Translations under genes and position numbers: made by a program | Assembly (NCBI GenBank): GCA_017626435.1 | Contig: JAGAIR010000006.1 | Location: 38,842 to 102,841, forward strand | DNA length: 64,000 nucleotides | Source: Lachnospiraceae bacterium | Lineage (GTDB): Bacteria; Bacillota_A; Clostridia; Lachnospirales; Lachnospiraceae | Direction of reading: 5' to 3' | Notes under the pieces: generated by a model | Told to the model about the DNA's origin: nothing | Databases searched by the model: none | Seen by the model: the letters and a program-made list of their open reading frames with translations, nothing else | Part shown: positions 54,210 to 63,864 of the stretch, piece after piece | Position numbering within the stretch: position 1 is the first letter of the stretch | How the letters are laid out: every line of letters begins with the position of its first letter

Positions 54210-55871
54210 TTATCCGATTCCGGATTCCAGTATTTTTTGTGCCACCCGGATTCCGTCCATCGCTGCCGATGTGATTCCACCCGCATAGCCCGCACCCTCA
54301 CCACAGGGATAAATTCCCGGAATATTTGCCTGTAATAAGTCATTTCTCAGTATCCTGACTGGTGAAGAGGTACGGCTTTCAATTCCTGACAACAGGGCAT
54401 CCTCTCTGGAATACCCCTGAATCCGTCGTTCAAAAGCTGTCATCCCTTCCGCAATGGCATCTCCAACAAATCCAGGAAGTACCTGTCTGACATTAGACAA
54501 CTGATATGACCCTTTCATACAGGGTTTTACCGCTCCCAGATGATTACTGCCCTGATTCCTCTGAAAATCGCCCAGAAGCTGTACCGGTATCTTTCCCTTT
54601 CCTGCACGGAATGCAGCTTCCTCCCATTTTCGCTGAAAAGCGATTCCTGCCAGGGCATCTGTTCCACCAAAATCTTCCGGGGATACGGTCACAACAATGG
54701 CACTGTTGGCATTTGAACTATCTCTGTCGTAGTTACTCATCCCATTCACTACCAGCCGTCCCGGCTCGGAGGACGCATTCACCACAAATCCACCCGGACA
54801 CATACAGAAAGAATATACTCCTCTTCCCGATTGTGTGGTATAAGTCAGTTTGTAATCTGCTGTGGGTAATTTAGAATAAAATTCTCCATATTGGTTCCGT
54901 CCGATCATTTCCTGTGGATGCTCCACCCGGACACCAACTGCAAAAGGCTTCGCCTCCATACCAAGTCCATCCCGGTATAACCTTGTCACTGTATCCCTGG
55001 CACTGTGGCCTGTGGCCAGTATCAAGGTATCACAGGGAATCCGTTCCAATGCCTCCCCATGGCGCACAAGAATCTCTTGTAAACCGTTTTCATTCCAGAC
55101 AGCCTGCTCCAGAGCAGTCTCAAACCGTACCTCTCCTCCCAGTGCAATGATCTGCTGCCGGATTGCTTTTACCACATCCCTCAAACGGTCCGTACCAATA
55201 TGCGGTTTCTGGAGATAAAGAATCTCCGCCGGCGCACCAAATTCCACAAAAGTCTGTAATACCTTCCTGTTTCGTCCGGAAGGATCTTTTACCAGGGTAT
55301 TGAGCTTTCCGTCAGAAAAGGTACCGGCTCCCCCCTCACCAAACTGTACATTGGTCTGTGGATCCAGTTCCCCGGTCTCCCAGAAATGGTCTACCATCTG
55401 CTGCCTTTTTTCTACATCTGCACCTCTCTCTAATACGATCGGGCATGCTCCGGCTCTGGCGAGTTCCAGTGCCGCAAAAAGCCCGGCCGGTCCCATACCA
55501 GTCACAACAGGAGACATTTTCTTTTCTCTCCCACCGGACCACTTGTTTTCTACAGCTTTTTTGCCCGATTCCTTTTCCTCGATCACCCTGGCATCATTTT
55601 TCCCATACCGCTTTACCAGCTGACGTTCTTTCGCTGTCTGAAAGGAAACCTGGTATATAAACTGCATCTGATGCTTTTTTCTGGCATCAATGGATTTTCT
55701 TCCTATGGTGAGCTGGTGGATTTCTTCCGTATTAATGCGGAGTATCTTTCCGATTGCTTTTTTCACTAAATTCTTTTCTTCTTTGCCGATCATGCCATGT
55801 TTGACCATCTGCGGCGGCACAGCCTTACAGATAACCTCCACTGGCACCTTAATCTGGGACATCACTATCAT
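54210..55871 (-). CDS. FAD-dependent oxidoreductase, COG2509 type
   Basis: 553 aa. An N-terminal extension of about 110 residues binds no known cofactor (HGMIGKEEKNLVKKAIGKIL). The FAD domain follows: GMGPAGLFAALELARAG at about residue 125, FGEGGAGTFSDGKLNT and ILATGHSARDTV. It ends with a second dinucleotide contact, GIYPCGEGAGYAGGITSAAM. The reaction is unknown for the family. The start may be ATG at 55871 or three codons later at 55862; GAGG lies upstream of both. Confidence 0.9.
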   Translation of the reverse strand: MIVMSQIKVPVEVICKAVPPQMVKHGMIGKEEKNLVKKAIGKILRINTEEIHQLTIGRKSIDARKKHQMQFIYQVSFQTAKERQLVKRYGKNDARVIEEKESGKKAVENKWSGGREKKMSPVVTGMGPAGLFAALELARAGACPIVLERGADVEKRQQMVDHFWETGELDPQTNVQFGEGGAGTFSDGKLNTLVKDPSGRNRKVLQTFVEFGAPAEILYLQKPHIGTDRLRDVVKAIRQQIIALGGEVRFETALEQAVWNENGLQEILVRHGEALERIPCDTLILATGHSARDTVTRLYRDGLGMEAKPFAVGVRVEHPQEMIGRNQYGEFYSKLPTADYKLTYTTQSGRGVYSFCMCPGGFVVNASSEPGRLVVNGMSNYDRDSSNANSAIVVTVSPEDFGGTDALAGIAFQRKWEEAAFRAGKGKIPVQLLGDFQRNQGSNHLGAVKPCMKGSYQLSNVRQVLPGFVGDAIAEGMTAFERRIQGYSREDALLSGIESRTSSPVRILRNDLLQANIPGIYPCGEGAGYAGGITSAAMDGIRVAQKILESGIG

Positions 55872-55971
55872 TTCTCTATTTTTCCTCTTGCTATTCTTTT
55901 AACCTTTATGTTACATGATAAATCCCCAGAAAGCAAGAGAGTGCCAGTTTCTGCAAACCGGCACTGATTTC

Positions 55972-56178
55972 TTAGCCCTGAAAACTTTTTGATGCAATCC
56001 GGTCCACCAACTGACTCATCTGCCTCCCTTCCTCCGTTGCCTTTTCTTCGGCATGAGCAAGTTTATTTTCAAAGATCACTTTTCTCTTTTCTTCCTCTGT
56101 CATGTTGTAAAATTTTTCTCTGTCTGCAGCATCTAACTTCTCCAAAAAGTCTAATTCTTCCGGTAATACGTTTCCCAT
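55972..56178 (-). CDS. Small helical hypothetical protein
   Basis: 68 aa, charged and helical (EELDFLEKLDAADREKFYNM, EEEKRKVIFENKLAHAEEKA). I do not recognise it. AGAGGGGAACGTAT precedes ATG, so translation is well supported. It lies alone between two flavoprotein genes with gaps of about 100 nt on each side. Confidence 0.75.
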   Translation of the reverse strand: MGNVLPEELDFLEKLDAADREKFYNMTEEEKRKVIFENKLAHAEEKATEEGRQMSQLVDRIASKSFQG

Positions 56179-56275
56179 ATACGTTCCCCTCTTTCCATTT
56201 CTTTAACAAAGCTTTCTGAAAATCAGATCATACTACTTGTTTCTCTGTGGGTTAGTATATGCATTTTATCATTAC

Positions 56276-57553
56276 CTATTCTGTTCTCGCTGCCGCTGCT
56301 CTTCCCGCCAGGTATCCGCTGGTCCATGCCCACTGCAGGTTATAGCCCCCGCAGATTCCATCCACATCCAAAAGCTCTCCCGTCACATATAGTCCCGGAT
56401 GTTCTGTCACCTCCATCGTATGGCAATCCAGCTGTGCAGTTGCCACACCACCACATGTCACCTGTGCCTTGTCAAAGTCACTGACTGCTGCAATCCCCAG
56501 TTTCCATGCCTTTATCCGATGAACTATCCTTTTCATTTCTGATTCTGTCCACTGTCCCACTGACTGTTTTGGATTCATTCCCAAACTATGTAACAGCACA
56601 GAAGCCAGTTTTCTATGCATCATTCCATCTAAGGCATCCAGTGCCCTCCAATCGGAAAATTTCTTTTTCCGGCAGGATAATTCCTCTGCCAGCTCTTCCT
56701 CTGTGTATTCTGTCATAATGTCCATCACAAAGTAAGGCTTTTCTCCCTGCTGTAAGGCCTTTGCTGCATAGCGGCTTACCTGAAAGACCGGTATTCCGGA
56801 AATGCCATATGCCACCATTTGAAGTTCCCCCTGATCTTCTGCCAAAAGCCCATTCTTTTTGCTGTAGAGAGATACTCTTCCCTGTACTCTGACTCCGGTC
56901 CAGTCCTTCATAAAATCGCCTTTCAGCGCACAGGAGGTCAGTGCCGGAAGCGGTGGTATCACAGTGAGTCCGAGTCCTTTTGCTACCGCATAACCGTCTC
57001 CGGTAGTCCCATGGACAGGTGCTGCTTTGCCTCCCACTGCCAGAATCACCTTCTGTGCCAGATACTTCCCCTGGCCAGTAGTCACCAGATAGGCATGTTT
57101 TCCCGAGGAGAATGCTTTTTTGTTTTTTTTCCTGTCAGAACCTGCCAGTTCGATAGAAACCACCTGCTCACCACATTGTACTTCTACCTGATACTTTTCC
57201 AACTGTCTGGTAAGTGCATCCAGCACAGACGCAGCCTGTCCGGAAGCCGGGTAAAAATATCCTTCCCGCTCCTTTGCCAGGATGCCCATTTCATGAAATA
57301 GTTCCAAAGTTTTCTGTTGGGAAAATTCCTGTAATGCCTCCCAGGCAAAATTCCTGTCCTCCCCCCGGTAACAGGACTTGTCCTGATAACTATTTGTAAA
57401 ATTACATTTTCCATTTCCTGTTGCCAGTATCTTTTTTCCCAGGCGGTTCAGCTTTTCTATCAGAAGTACCTTTCCACCAGCCTTGGCTGCCGTAATAGCT
57501 GCCATCATTCCTGAAGCTCCTCCCCCTATGACCAAAATCTGTACACTGCGCAT
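56276..57553 (-). CDS. FAD-dependent oxidoreductase, HI0933/YhiN type
   Basis: 425 aa. FAD-binding GGGASGMMAAITAAKAGG at the N-terminus, NRLGKKILATGNGKCNFTN as family signature, and the C-terminal GELLDVDGICGGYNLQWAWT. Members of this family are annotated as aminoacetone oxidase-like, but the substrate is uncertain; some family links to tRNA modification are speculative. GGAGTAAAT precedes the start. Confidence 0.93.
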   Translation of the reverse strand: MRSVQILVIGGGASGMMAAITAAKAGGKVLLIEKLNRLGKKILATGNGKCNFTNSYQDKSCYRGEDRNFAWEALQEFSQQKTLELFHEMGILAKEREGYFYPASGQAASVLDALTRQLEKYQVEVQCGEQVVSIELAGSDRKKNKKAFSSGKHAYLVTTGQGKYLAQKVILAVGGKAAPVHGTTGDGYAVAKGLGLTVIPPLPALTSCALKGDFMKDWTGVRVQGRVSLYSKKNGLLAEDQGELQMVAYGISGIPVFQVSRYAAKALQQGEKPYFVMDIMTEYTEEELAEELSCRKKKFSDWRALDALDGMMHRKLASVLLHSLGMNPKQSVGQWTESEMKRIVHRIKAWKLGIAAVSDFDKAQVTCGGVATAQLDCHTMEVTEHPGLYVTGELLDVDGICGGYNLQWAWTSGYLAGRAAAARTE

Positions 57554-57596
57554 ATTTACTCCATTCTGTCAACATCAAGCTTTCTCATTTCTTCTA

Positions 57597-58271
57597 CTAG
57601 CTGGAATAATTTTCCAATATTCCAAATAACTCTTCTTCGTCTTTTACTTCTATGCCATTTTTCAATGCTTTTCTATCTGCTTTTGACAAACTGTCCGTAG
57701 AAATACCCGTCTTCTCATAAATCGTTTTCATGTCACCATAGTATACAACAACCTCTCCCTGACTGGCGATAAGATAATAGCGGAATTTTACTTTGGAGAT
57801 ATCATACAGTTTACGGACCACCAGCCTGTCACTGGAAAAGGAAGAGACATTCATGCTTTGCAGGCCATTGAGAAAATCCTCTACCGGCATATTATTCATA
57901 TACTCCTGACAGAATGCCTCCACATCTTCTCTGGTATATCCCACCATATCATCCGGCAATTCCTCATAATCTGTGGTAGTGGTATCTGTTACATTATCAT
58001 AGCTTTGGATTTGATAAATGGTATTTTCACTCAGTTTATTTTCTGTGCTGTTTGCTGCTATGCTTTCTTCTGCCCACTGCTCCAGTTCTTCCTTCTGTGT
58101 CTCCATTTCTTTGGACACATAGACCTGAACCTGTTCTCCCAAACGGCTTTCATAATCCTCCTGCATTTCCTGAAAATGATTCATGGCAGACTCATAGCAG
58201 AAATAATTTCCCAGAGAAAATACTGTAATCAACCCAAAAATACTACAGGTATAACGAACTGCTCTATTCAT
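57597..58271 (-). CDS. Membrane-anchored protein with BofC-like C-terminal domain
   Basis: 224 aa. One N-terminal membrane segment (YTCSIFGLITVFSLGNYFCY), a coiled-coil-like stretch (MQEDYESRLGEQVQVYVSKE), a variable region, and a C-terminal domain with YYLIASQGEVVVYYGDMKTI, YEKTGIS, then EEELFGILENYSS. This matches the BofC C-terminal domain seen in many Clostridia. In Bacillus, BofC regulates SpoIVB and hence pro-SigK processing. The rest of the protein differs from Bacillus BofC, so the role is inferred. The start is taken at MNRAVRY; one five codons earlier is possible. Confidence 0.7.
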   Translation of the reverse strand: MNRAVRYTCSIFGLITVFSLGNYFCYESAMNHFQEMQEDYESRLGEQVQVYVSKEMETQKEELEQWAEESIAANSTENKLSENTIYQIQSYDNVTDTTTTDYEELPDDMVGYTREDVEAFCQEYMNNMPVEDFLNGLQSMNVSSFSSDRLVVRKLYDISKVKFRYYLIASQGEVVVYYGDMKTIYEKTGISTDSLSKADRKALKNGIEVKDEEELFGILENYSS

Positions 58272-58379
58272 AATACATAACCCCATTTCTTCCTTTATTT
58301 TCTATGTATTATTCCCGCATTCCTTATACTGTATACATTTATCCCAGTCTCTTTTTATCTGATCTATCTCATGAATCTT

Positions 58380-58859
58380 TTATTCACATACTTCATCGAT
58401 CAGCAGATCGTCTCCATCTGCGGCAGTAGTAGCCAGTTCATCACAGCGTTCATTTTGCGGATGTCCGGCATGCCCCTTCACCCAGATAAACGTCACCTGG
58501 TGTTTTTCTTTTGCCGCCAGCAGACGTTTCCACAAATCCACATTTTTTACCGGCTCATTTTTTCCACGCTTCCATCCTTTTTTTATCCAGCCGTCAATCC
58601 AATGCTCATTAAATGCCTTTATCACATACTGGGAATCAGAATATAACGTGATCTCACAGGGACGGGTCAATGCCTCCAGCCCCACGATCACTGCCATCAG
58701 CTCCATCCGGTTATTGGTGGTTTTCCGGTATCCGGCACTTAACTCCCGGATATGCTCCTGTCCCTTGGAATCTACAAAGCTCAATATGGTTCCATATCCA
58801 CCTGGACCATCCGGATTTCCTCTTGCCGCTCCATCGGTGTATATTGTTACTTTTGTCAT
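58380..58859 (-). CDS. rnhA: Ribonuclease HI
   Basis: 159 aa. Active-site residues lie in [15 protein letters not shown] (Asp), [16 protein letters not shown] (Glu), [11 protein letters not shown] (Asp) and ERCDELAT (Asp), the D-E-D-D set. It cleaves RNA in RNA/DNA hybrids. GGAGGAGAAA sets the start at [10 protein letters not shown]. The ATG overlaps the stop of the MutS-like gene by 4 bp (ATGA), so the two are coupled. Confidence 0.96.
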   Translation of the reverse strand: MTKVTIYTDGAARGNPDGPGGYGTILSFVDSKGQEHIRELSAGYRKTTNNRMELMAVIVGLEALTRPCEITLYSDSQYVIKAFNEHWIDGWIKKGWKRGKNEPVKNVDLWKRLLAAKEKHQVTFIWVKGHAGHPQNERCDELATTAADGDDLLIDEVCE

Positions 58860-60544
58860 TTTCTCCTCCATTCTCCGGTCTCCAGAAAGTTCTGTACACT
58901 TTCCTCCGCCTTTTGTATGATATCCTGCTGATACCCGATCATGCCCAGCAGTTTAATGGCATTTCTTGTCATTGCTTTTCCCTGACGCAGCCGGTAATCA
59001 AAAATAACATCATTGCCCTCGACCTGCTCCTCAAAATGATAATTATCATAAAATGGCTCCAGCATGTTTGTCAGCTCAATGTCATGGGTTGCTGCAAAAC
59101 ACATGGTATGGCTCTTTGCCAGCATTTCCAATATCTGTGAGGAAGATGCAATCCGTTCTACCGTATTGGTGCCACGAAGTACCTCATCAATAAAACAGAG
59201 TACCGGTGCCCCTCCTTTTTCTGCCTGATCGAGAATCCTCTTCAATGACTTGATTTCCACAATATAATAGCTTTCACTGCTCATGATATCATCCCGCAAT
59301 GCCATAGAGGAATAAATGCGGAAATAATTTGACTGATAACTGTCTGCCATTACAGTATGAATTGTCTGTGCCAGAATTGCATTGATTGCCAGGGTCTTGA
59401 TGAACGTAGACTTTCCGGATGCATTAGAGCCAGTCAGCAAAACACTCCTCTCTGCCTGAATCGAATTTTTCACCGGCTCTTCAATCAACGGATGATAGAT
59501 CTCCTCAGAAGAGAGCAACAGCCTGTCTTTCTTCTGTTCTGTCTGTTCCAGCAATACCGGAATACAGGTCTGCTCTTTCATCACACGATAGGAAGCCACC
59601 GAAATCATACTGTCCAAAAAACCGATAATTTCATACATCTCCATCAGATCATTTTCCAACCGGATAGCTTCCCTTGCCATGGACTGGAATTTAATGATAT
59701 CAATATGTGTTAAAAGCCGTACATAGTCCATCAGAGTGTCCAACAGGTCACCATTCATATTTGTGCCGCCTACCACCAGACCGCTTCCCCTGCAAAATTT
59801 GTTAAAGAGCTTTGCTTTCTCTCTGAGGGTCTCAAAATAATCCTTTAACTCCGGAATATCCAATGACGCAACATCCTTTGCAAAATGGACTGTCTTTACA
59901 ATATAGGCAAGAAGCTGGTAATATCGGTCCATCTCTGCCTTTCTCTGATAGTATGTCACCATATTATAGACAGCAATACCAATGGAAAAAAGTACCACCT
60001 GGGACGGCCATACAAAACACAGTGCAATACTGATAAATAATGCCGCCATCTGTAGAATATGCTGGAAACTGCTCTCTTTTTTCAGCTTTTTTACATTACT
60101 TAGATAGGAGTAGACAGAAAATTTTCCCATTTTGCCGATGCATGCCAATTTATATTGAAGTTCAAGACGTTCCTGCTCCTGTTCCATAAAAAATGAAATC
60201 AGCCGTTCTCTCTCCTCCAGAGTCTTTGCCGTCAATTCCGGTTTACGCAGAAGACAGTATAAATACTCCTGTCCCATGGCACTTTGTGTATGATTGATCT
60301 GCTGATAAATCTTTTCCATCTCCAGGTCATTCCAGGTAATATCATCTATATCCTTTTCCTGTTGTCTGGAATAGTAAAAGGCACTGATCGCCTCCATCTT
60401 TTCTACGGTATATTCCTCTTCCAACGGCTGTCCCCACTGCCTGAGAAGCCGTTGACGCAAACGCTTCCGATAGGAAACTTCATCATACCACATCTTAATC
60501 CCTATCAAAACCAGTACAACGATGATCGCAATACATATCTCCAT
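58856..60544 (-). CDS. MutS-family ATPase with N-terminal membrane helix
   Basis: 562 aa. It starts with a membrane helix ([20 protein letters not shown]), followed by a helical clamp-like region with two further hydrophobic segments at about 170-200. The MutS ATPase closes the protein: [19 protein letters not shown] (Walker A), [34 protein letters not shown] (Walker B) and [13 protein letters not shown]. It has no mismatch-recognition domain and no Smr domain, so it is not classical MutS/MutS2. Its function is unknown. GGAGGAAAGAG sets the start. It is coupled to rnhA. Confidence 0.9.
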   Translation of the reverse strand: MEICIAIIVVLVLIGIKMWYDEVSYRKRLRQRLLRQWGQPLEEEYTVEKMEAISAFYYSRQQEKDIDDITWNDLEMEKIYQQINHTQSAMGQEYLYCLLRKPELTAKTLEERERLISFFMEQEQERLELQYKLACIGKMGKFSVYSYLSNVKKLKKESSFQHILQMAALFISIALCFVWPSQVVLFSIGIAVYNMVTYYQRKAEMDRYYQLLAYIVKTVHFAKDVASLDIPELKDYFETLREKAKLFNKFCRGSGLVVGGTNMNGDLLDTLMDYVRLLTHIDIIKFQSMAREAIRLENDLMEMYEIIGFLDSMISVASYRVMKEQTCIPVLLEQTEQKKDRLLLSSEEIYHPLIEEPVKNSIQAERSVLLTGSNASGKSTFIKTLAINAILAQTIHTVMADSYQSNYFRIYSSMALRDDIMSSESYYIVEIKSLKRILDQAEKGGAPVLCFIDEVLRGTNTVERIASSSQILEMLAKSHTMCFAATHDIELTNMLEPFYDNYHFEEQVEGNDVIFDYRLRQGKAMTRNAIKLLGMIGYQQDIIQKAEESVQNFLETGEWRRK

Positions 60545-60620
60545 TCTCTTTCCTCCATTATATGCAGCGAAAAAGAGACTGTCAGTACATTCCACTGCAA
60601 CTATAACTATATTCCTATAC

Positions 60621-60667
60621 AGAAAAGGTGCTGTGCCAAATCATCAAGACAATTCGGTACAACACCT
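60621..60667 (-). terminator. Intrinsic terminator after the NlpC/P60 gene
   Basis: GGTGTTGT pairs with ACAGCACC, extended by CCGAA/TTTGG after one mismatch, followed on the minus strand by TTTTCT, about 55 nt past the stop. Confidence 0.75.
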
Positions 60668-60721
60668 CTATCCTTCATTCGCTTTTCTATCATACGATAA
60701 AACAATAAAATGTACAACCTA

Positions 60722-61951
60722 TTACCGGATAACACGTCCAATCTTAATCGGTGTACGATAATAAGCATAAGAAATCTTAATTCCCGTACGCTCATTGCTG
60801 GCATGAATAATCTGGTTGTTGCCAATATACATAGCCACATGGCTTACTCCGCCGCTTCCATAGAAGAACAGATCTCCAGGACGCACTTCACTGCGGCTGA
60901 CAGATGGGAGTGCTGCTGCCTGTGCTGCAGAAGTACGTGGAATAGAATATCCAAAATGTTCATAGATACGCATCGTAAACCCAGAACAGTCTGTACCATT
61001 GGTCAAACTGGTTCCGCCATATACATAGCGGTTTCCTAAAAACTGCATCGCATATGCCACAATAGAGGAAAGTGTAGATGATGCACTGTCATTTCCTGAA
61101 CCTTTCTTGGAAGAACTACTCTTATTTTCATGAATGGATACCGCTCTGTCCAGATTATAGGTTACCTTGACAAAATCCTTGCTGACAAATGCTTTTTCAT
61201 TATCAATGCTGATACACATCCAGTTGTCCAGATTGTTAAACATGTCCTCTGTATTTACTTCTTTTATCTCTGATTTTTTACAGTGACGGGACATATAGGT
61301 CTTCACCCAGTCCTTGGTCAATGTTCTCTTTACAAGATCATATTCTGACTCTTCAGAAATCTGGTCATACACTCTGGCATCTGTGGATGGAAGATAACGC
61401 ACATTCAAGGTCTCTGTGGTAACTGTAATCCTAAGATTTGCTACCTTTTTTGCCAAAGCCTCAGCCTCTTCGTCCTTTACAAGATATTCAGACTTTACCC
61501 AGCCCTTTACCTTGCCGGAAACCATCTTTGCCCATCCATTTTTTACAGTATAGATATGACAGCCGGAATTTCTCGTCATCTTGCCGACAATCTTTGCATT
61601 CTCACTTGGCTTAGAACGGACATTTAAGTAAGAATCCACCTTTGCCACACCCAGTCTGTCATAAACCAGATTTAATTTCAGGTGGCTGGTATCTTCCTTA
61701 TCCTCTTCTGTCTCATCACTCTCAGCAGCTTCTGCTTTGGTAGACACTTTATCCACTGTCTTTTCAATTGGTTCTGTTTCATTATCAGAGCTTTGCTCTG
61801 CCAGCATTACATCTGTATACTTGTCCAGTGACAGAGTAATTCCTGCCACTGCCTTTTCTGTGGCTATATTTGCTGCGCCGATAGATATCCCTGTTCCTGC
61901 TACGGCAAAGATTGCAGCAGGAAGTATCCATTTCCATCTACTTTTTCGCAT
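60722..61951 (-). CDS. NlpC/P60 peptidoglycan hydrolase with SH3 domains
   Basis: 409 aa. A signal/anchor sequence (WKWILPAAIFAVAGTGISIG) is followed by an acidic linker. Two SH3-like domains come next: VDSYLNVRSKPSENAKIVG, GKVKGWVKSEYL and ETLNVRYLPSTDARVY. The C-terminal NlpC/P60 domain has catalytic Cys in GTDCSGFTMRIYEHFG, His in SHVAMYIG and a third polar residue in IIHASNERTG. It cleaves within peptide stems (gamma-D-Glu-diamino acid). The start at MRKSRWKW follows GGAG. It has a perfect SigA promoter. Confidence 0.94.
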   Translation of the reverse strand: MRKSRWKWILPAAIFAVAGTGISIGAANIATEKAVAGITLSLDKYTDVMLAEQSSDNETEPIEKTVDKVSTKAEAAESDETEEDKEDTSHLKLNLVYDRLGVAKVDSYLNVRSKPSENAKIVGKMTRNSGCHIYTVKNGWAKMVSGKVKGWVKSEYLVKDEEAEALAKKVANLRITVTTETLNVRYLPSTDARVYDQISEESEYDLVKRTLTKDWVKTYMSRHCKKSEIKEVNTEDMFNNLDNWMCISIDNEKAFVSKDFVKVTYNLDRAVSIHENKSSSSKKGSGNDSASSTLSSIVAYAMQFLGNRYVYGGTSLTNGTDCSGFTMRIYEHFGYSIPRTSAAQAAALPSVSRSEVRPGDLFFYGSGGVSHVAMYIGNNQIIHASNERTGIKISYAYYRTPIKIGRVIR

Positions 61952-62049
61952 GAGTCTTATCTCCAATCCGTAATTTTATGTTTTTTCAACATTTCTATTT
62001 CATACTTGTTACATAAAAATCATAATTGTTACAATTTTATTACGGATGA

Positions 62050-62078
62050 ATTATAGCAAGTAAACAGACAATTGTCAA
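62050..62078 (-). promoter_or_regulatory. SigA promoter of the NlpC/P60 gene
   Basis: TTGACA (62078-62073), a 17-bp spacer and TATAAT (62055-62050) on the minus strand, a perfect consensus. Predicted leader about 92 nt. Confidence 0.85.
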
Positions 62079-62100
62079 ATCCTAAGTTTTTTGTGGAAAC

Positions 62101-62125
62101 GATAGCAGCTTCAGACACTGTTATC
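62101..62125. repeat. Small hairpin next to the long-stem element
   Basis: GATAGCAG pairs with CTGTTATC (one G-U) around a 9-nt loop. No T-run follows on the minus strand. It lies between the NlpC promoter and the element at 62134-62220. Confidence 0.5.
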
Positions 62126-62133
62126 TTCTTTAT

Positions 62134-62220
62134 TAGCCTAAAGATGCGAATTTGAACCTTGTTTCGTCCTATACCGGAGAAACAGCTTGGATATCCGTTC
62201 AAATTTGCACCGTTAGGCTA
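62134..62220. repeat. 87-nt long-stem hairpin element downstream of spoIVA
   Basis: The arms 62134-62157 and 62197-62220 pair over 24 positions with two mismatches and one G-U. The 39-nt loop has an inner TGTTTC/GAAACA stem and a GGATATCC palindrome. It starts 29 nt past the spoIVA stop. There is no T-tract, so a simple terminator is unlikely. It could be a 3' stabiliser, a small RNA or a miniature repeat. Confidence 0.75.
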
Positions 62221-62249
62221 TCTCCAAAACACAAGCTCACACCTACTTA

Positions 62250-63725
62250 TCATATGATGATGCAGACCAGTCCGCCATTGCTGTCATTGATTACTTTCTG
62301 AATGGTCTCCTGCAGCTTAAGCTGGCTTTCCTGTGTCAGTTTGTTTACCTTGGTATCCATTCCCTCTTCTACCAGCTGGCGCACCGTCTTTCCAAAAATG
62401 TTGGTATCCCAGATTCCCTCCGGATTTTCACCACTCTGACCGGAAATATACTGGATCAGATCCTGTGCCTGCTCCTGGGTTCCCACGATCGGTGCGATCT
62501 CTGTTTCAATATTCGCCTGGATCATATGTATGGATGGACTCACTGCTTTTAGTTTTACTCCATATTTGTTTCCATGATGAATCAGCTCCGGCTCATCAAT
62601 GGTAATTTCATCTGTAGTCGGTGTAATCACTCCATAACCTTTCTGATGTACCTCCTGCCATGCCTGACCAATCTTTTCCAGTTCATCCTTCTGGGAAGCA
62701 TATTCCTTCAGCAGACGGATCAGCTGATATTCACCCGGAATCTCTGTCCCTACCAGTTCACTTAATATCTGATAATATTTGCTGTCGTCAAACAAGGTGT
62801 CGATCATAATTCTTCCGTTTTCCATTCCAATCCGGTTAATGCGGAATTCCTTGATCATATCGCTCTCTACCTGGAATTTTTCTCTGGTCACATCACTGAT
62901 ACGGGATACCTTATCCAGAATTTCCCGCACCTTCTGAAACAGCTCCTGTTTCAGCCAGTGGCTGGATGGCAGCATCTCTACCCATTTTGGAAGTTCAAAG
63001 GCAACCTGGGTTATCGGGAAGGACTTCAGTATCTTTTCCATGATTCCCTGAATATCCTCTACCCGCAGCTGGTTGGCATTCATCGCCATTGCCTCTACAT
63101 CATATTTTTCCTGAATCTCCTGAACCACCTTACCTGCTTCTTCACTATACGGACGGGAAGAATTGACTAAAACAACAAATGCCTTGCCGATTTCTTTTAA
63201 CTCCCGTATCGTCCTCTCCTCTGCTTCCAGATAGGCATCCCGGCCCAACTCACCAAAGCTGCCATCGGTCGTTACCACCACACCAATGGTGGAATGGTCA
63301 TGAATGACCTTACGGGTACCGTATTCTGCTGCCTGGGTAAATGGCATTGGCTCCTTTGACCAGGGAGTCATCACCATACGCTCGCTTTCTCCCTCCATCA
63401 GACCGGCTGCACCATTGACAATATATCCTACACAGTCAATGAGACGCACCTTTACTTCGTTTTCTCCAAAGAGCTGTACTGCCACCGCTTCTTTGGGAAT
63501 AAACTTTGGTTCCGTTGTCATGATAGTCTTTCCATCCGCGGACTGTGGCAGCTCATCTACTGCCCTCTTTTTATCATGTTCGTTGGTAATTGCCGGTAAT
63601 ACCAAAAGCTCCATAAAACGCTTGATAAATGTTGACTTTCCGGTACGTACCGGTCCACATACTCCTAAGTATATTTCGCCGTTGGTCCTGCTGGCGATAT
63701 CTGCGTATACCTGAAATTCCTCCAT
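62250..63725 (-). CDS. spoIVA: Stage IV sporulation protein A (spore coat morphogenetic ATPase)
   Basis: 491 aa, matching the 492 of Bacillus. Walker A at GVCGPVRTGKSTFIKRFME, then PAITNEHDKKRAVDELPQS and IDCVGYIVNGAAGLMEGESE. The C-terminal region ends in SNGGLVCIII, the part that targets SpoVM-bound membrane. SpoIVA polymerises on the forespore surface using ATP and forms the coat basement layer. GGGAGGTAGCT sets the start at MEEFQVYADI. A SigE-type promoter lies about 57-85 bp upstream. Confidence 0.98.
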   Translation of the reverse strand: MEEFQVYADIASRTNGEIYLGVCGPVRTGKSTFIKRFMELLVLPAITNEHDKKRAVDELPQSADGKTIMTTEPKFIPKEAVAVQLFGENEVKVRLIDCVGYIVNGAAGLMEGESERMVMTPWSKEPMPFTQAAEYGTRKVIHDHSTIGVVVTTDGSFGELGRDAYLEAEERTIRELKEIGKAFVVLVNSSRPYSEEAGKVVQEIQEKYDVEAMAMNANQLRVEDIQGIMEKILKSFPITQVAFELPKWVEMLPSSHWLKQELFQKVREILDKVSRISDVTREKFQVESDMIKEFRINRIGMENGRIMIDTLFDDSKYYQILSELVGTEIPGEYQLIRLLKEYASQKDELEKIGQAWQEVHQKGYGVITPTTDEITIDEPELIHHGNKYGVKLKAVSPSIHMIQANIETEIAPIVGTQEQAQDLIQYISGQSGENPEGIWDTNIFGKTVRQLVEEGMDTKVNKLTQESQLKLQETIQKVINDSNGGLVCIII

Positions 63726-63781
63726 AGCTACCTCCCTGTGATAGATAATAATTTCAAATGACAAACATTCTGGGTTATCTA

Positions 63782-63810
63782 TCTATATGATAGGGGGACG
63801 GGAAATATGA
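63782..63810 (-). promoter_or_regulatory. SigE promoter of spoIVA
   Basis: On the minus strand TCATATT (63810-63804), a 14-bp spacer, CATATAGA (63789-63782). The -35 fits kmATATT fully; the -10 fits CATACAnT except at two positions; spacing is ideal. Confidence 0.7.
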
Positions 63811-63864
63811 CTGGAGGATGGACTGGGATAAAAGTTATGTTTATTAAACAGATATTATAGGATA

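Noticed and set aside
60539..60580. TATAAT with an upstream CTGACA before the MutS-like gene
   Set aside because: The -10 directly abuts the GGAGG, so a transcript from it would lack the ribosome binding site.
62134..62220. tRNA-like appearance: TAGCCTA/TAGGCTA ends and GGTTCAAATTC resembling a T-arm on the minus strand
   Set aside because: The internal sequence pairs as one long hairpin; no D-arm or anticodon arm can be drawn and the T-stem does not pair.
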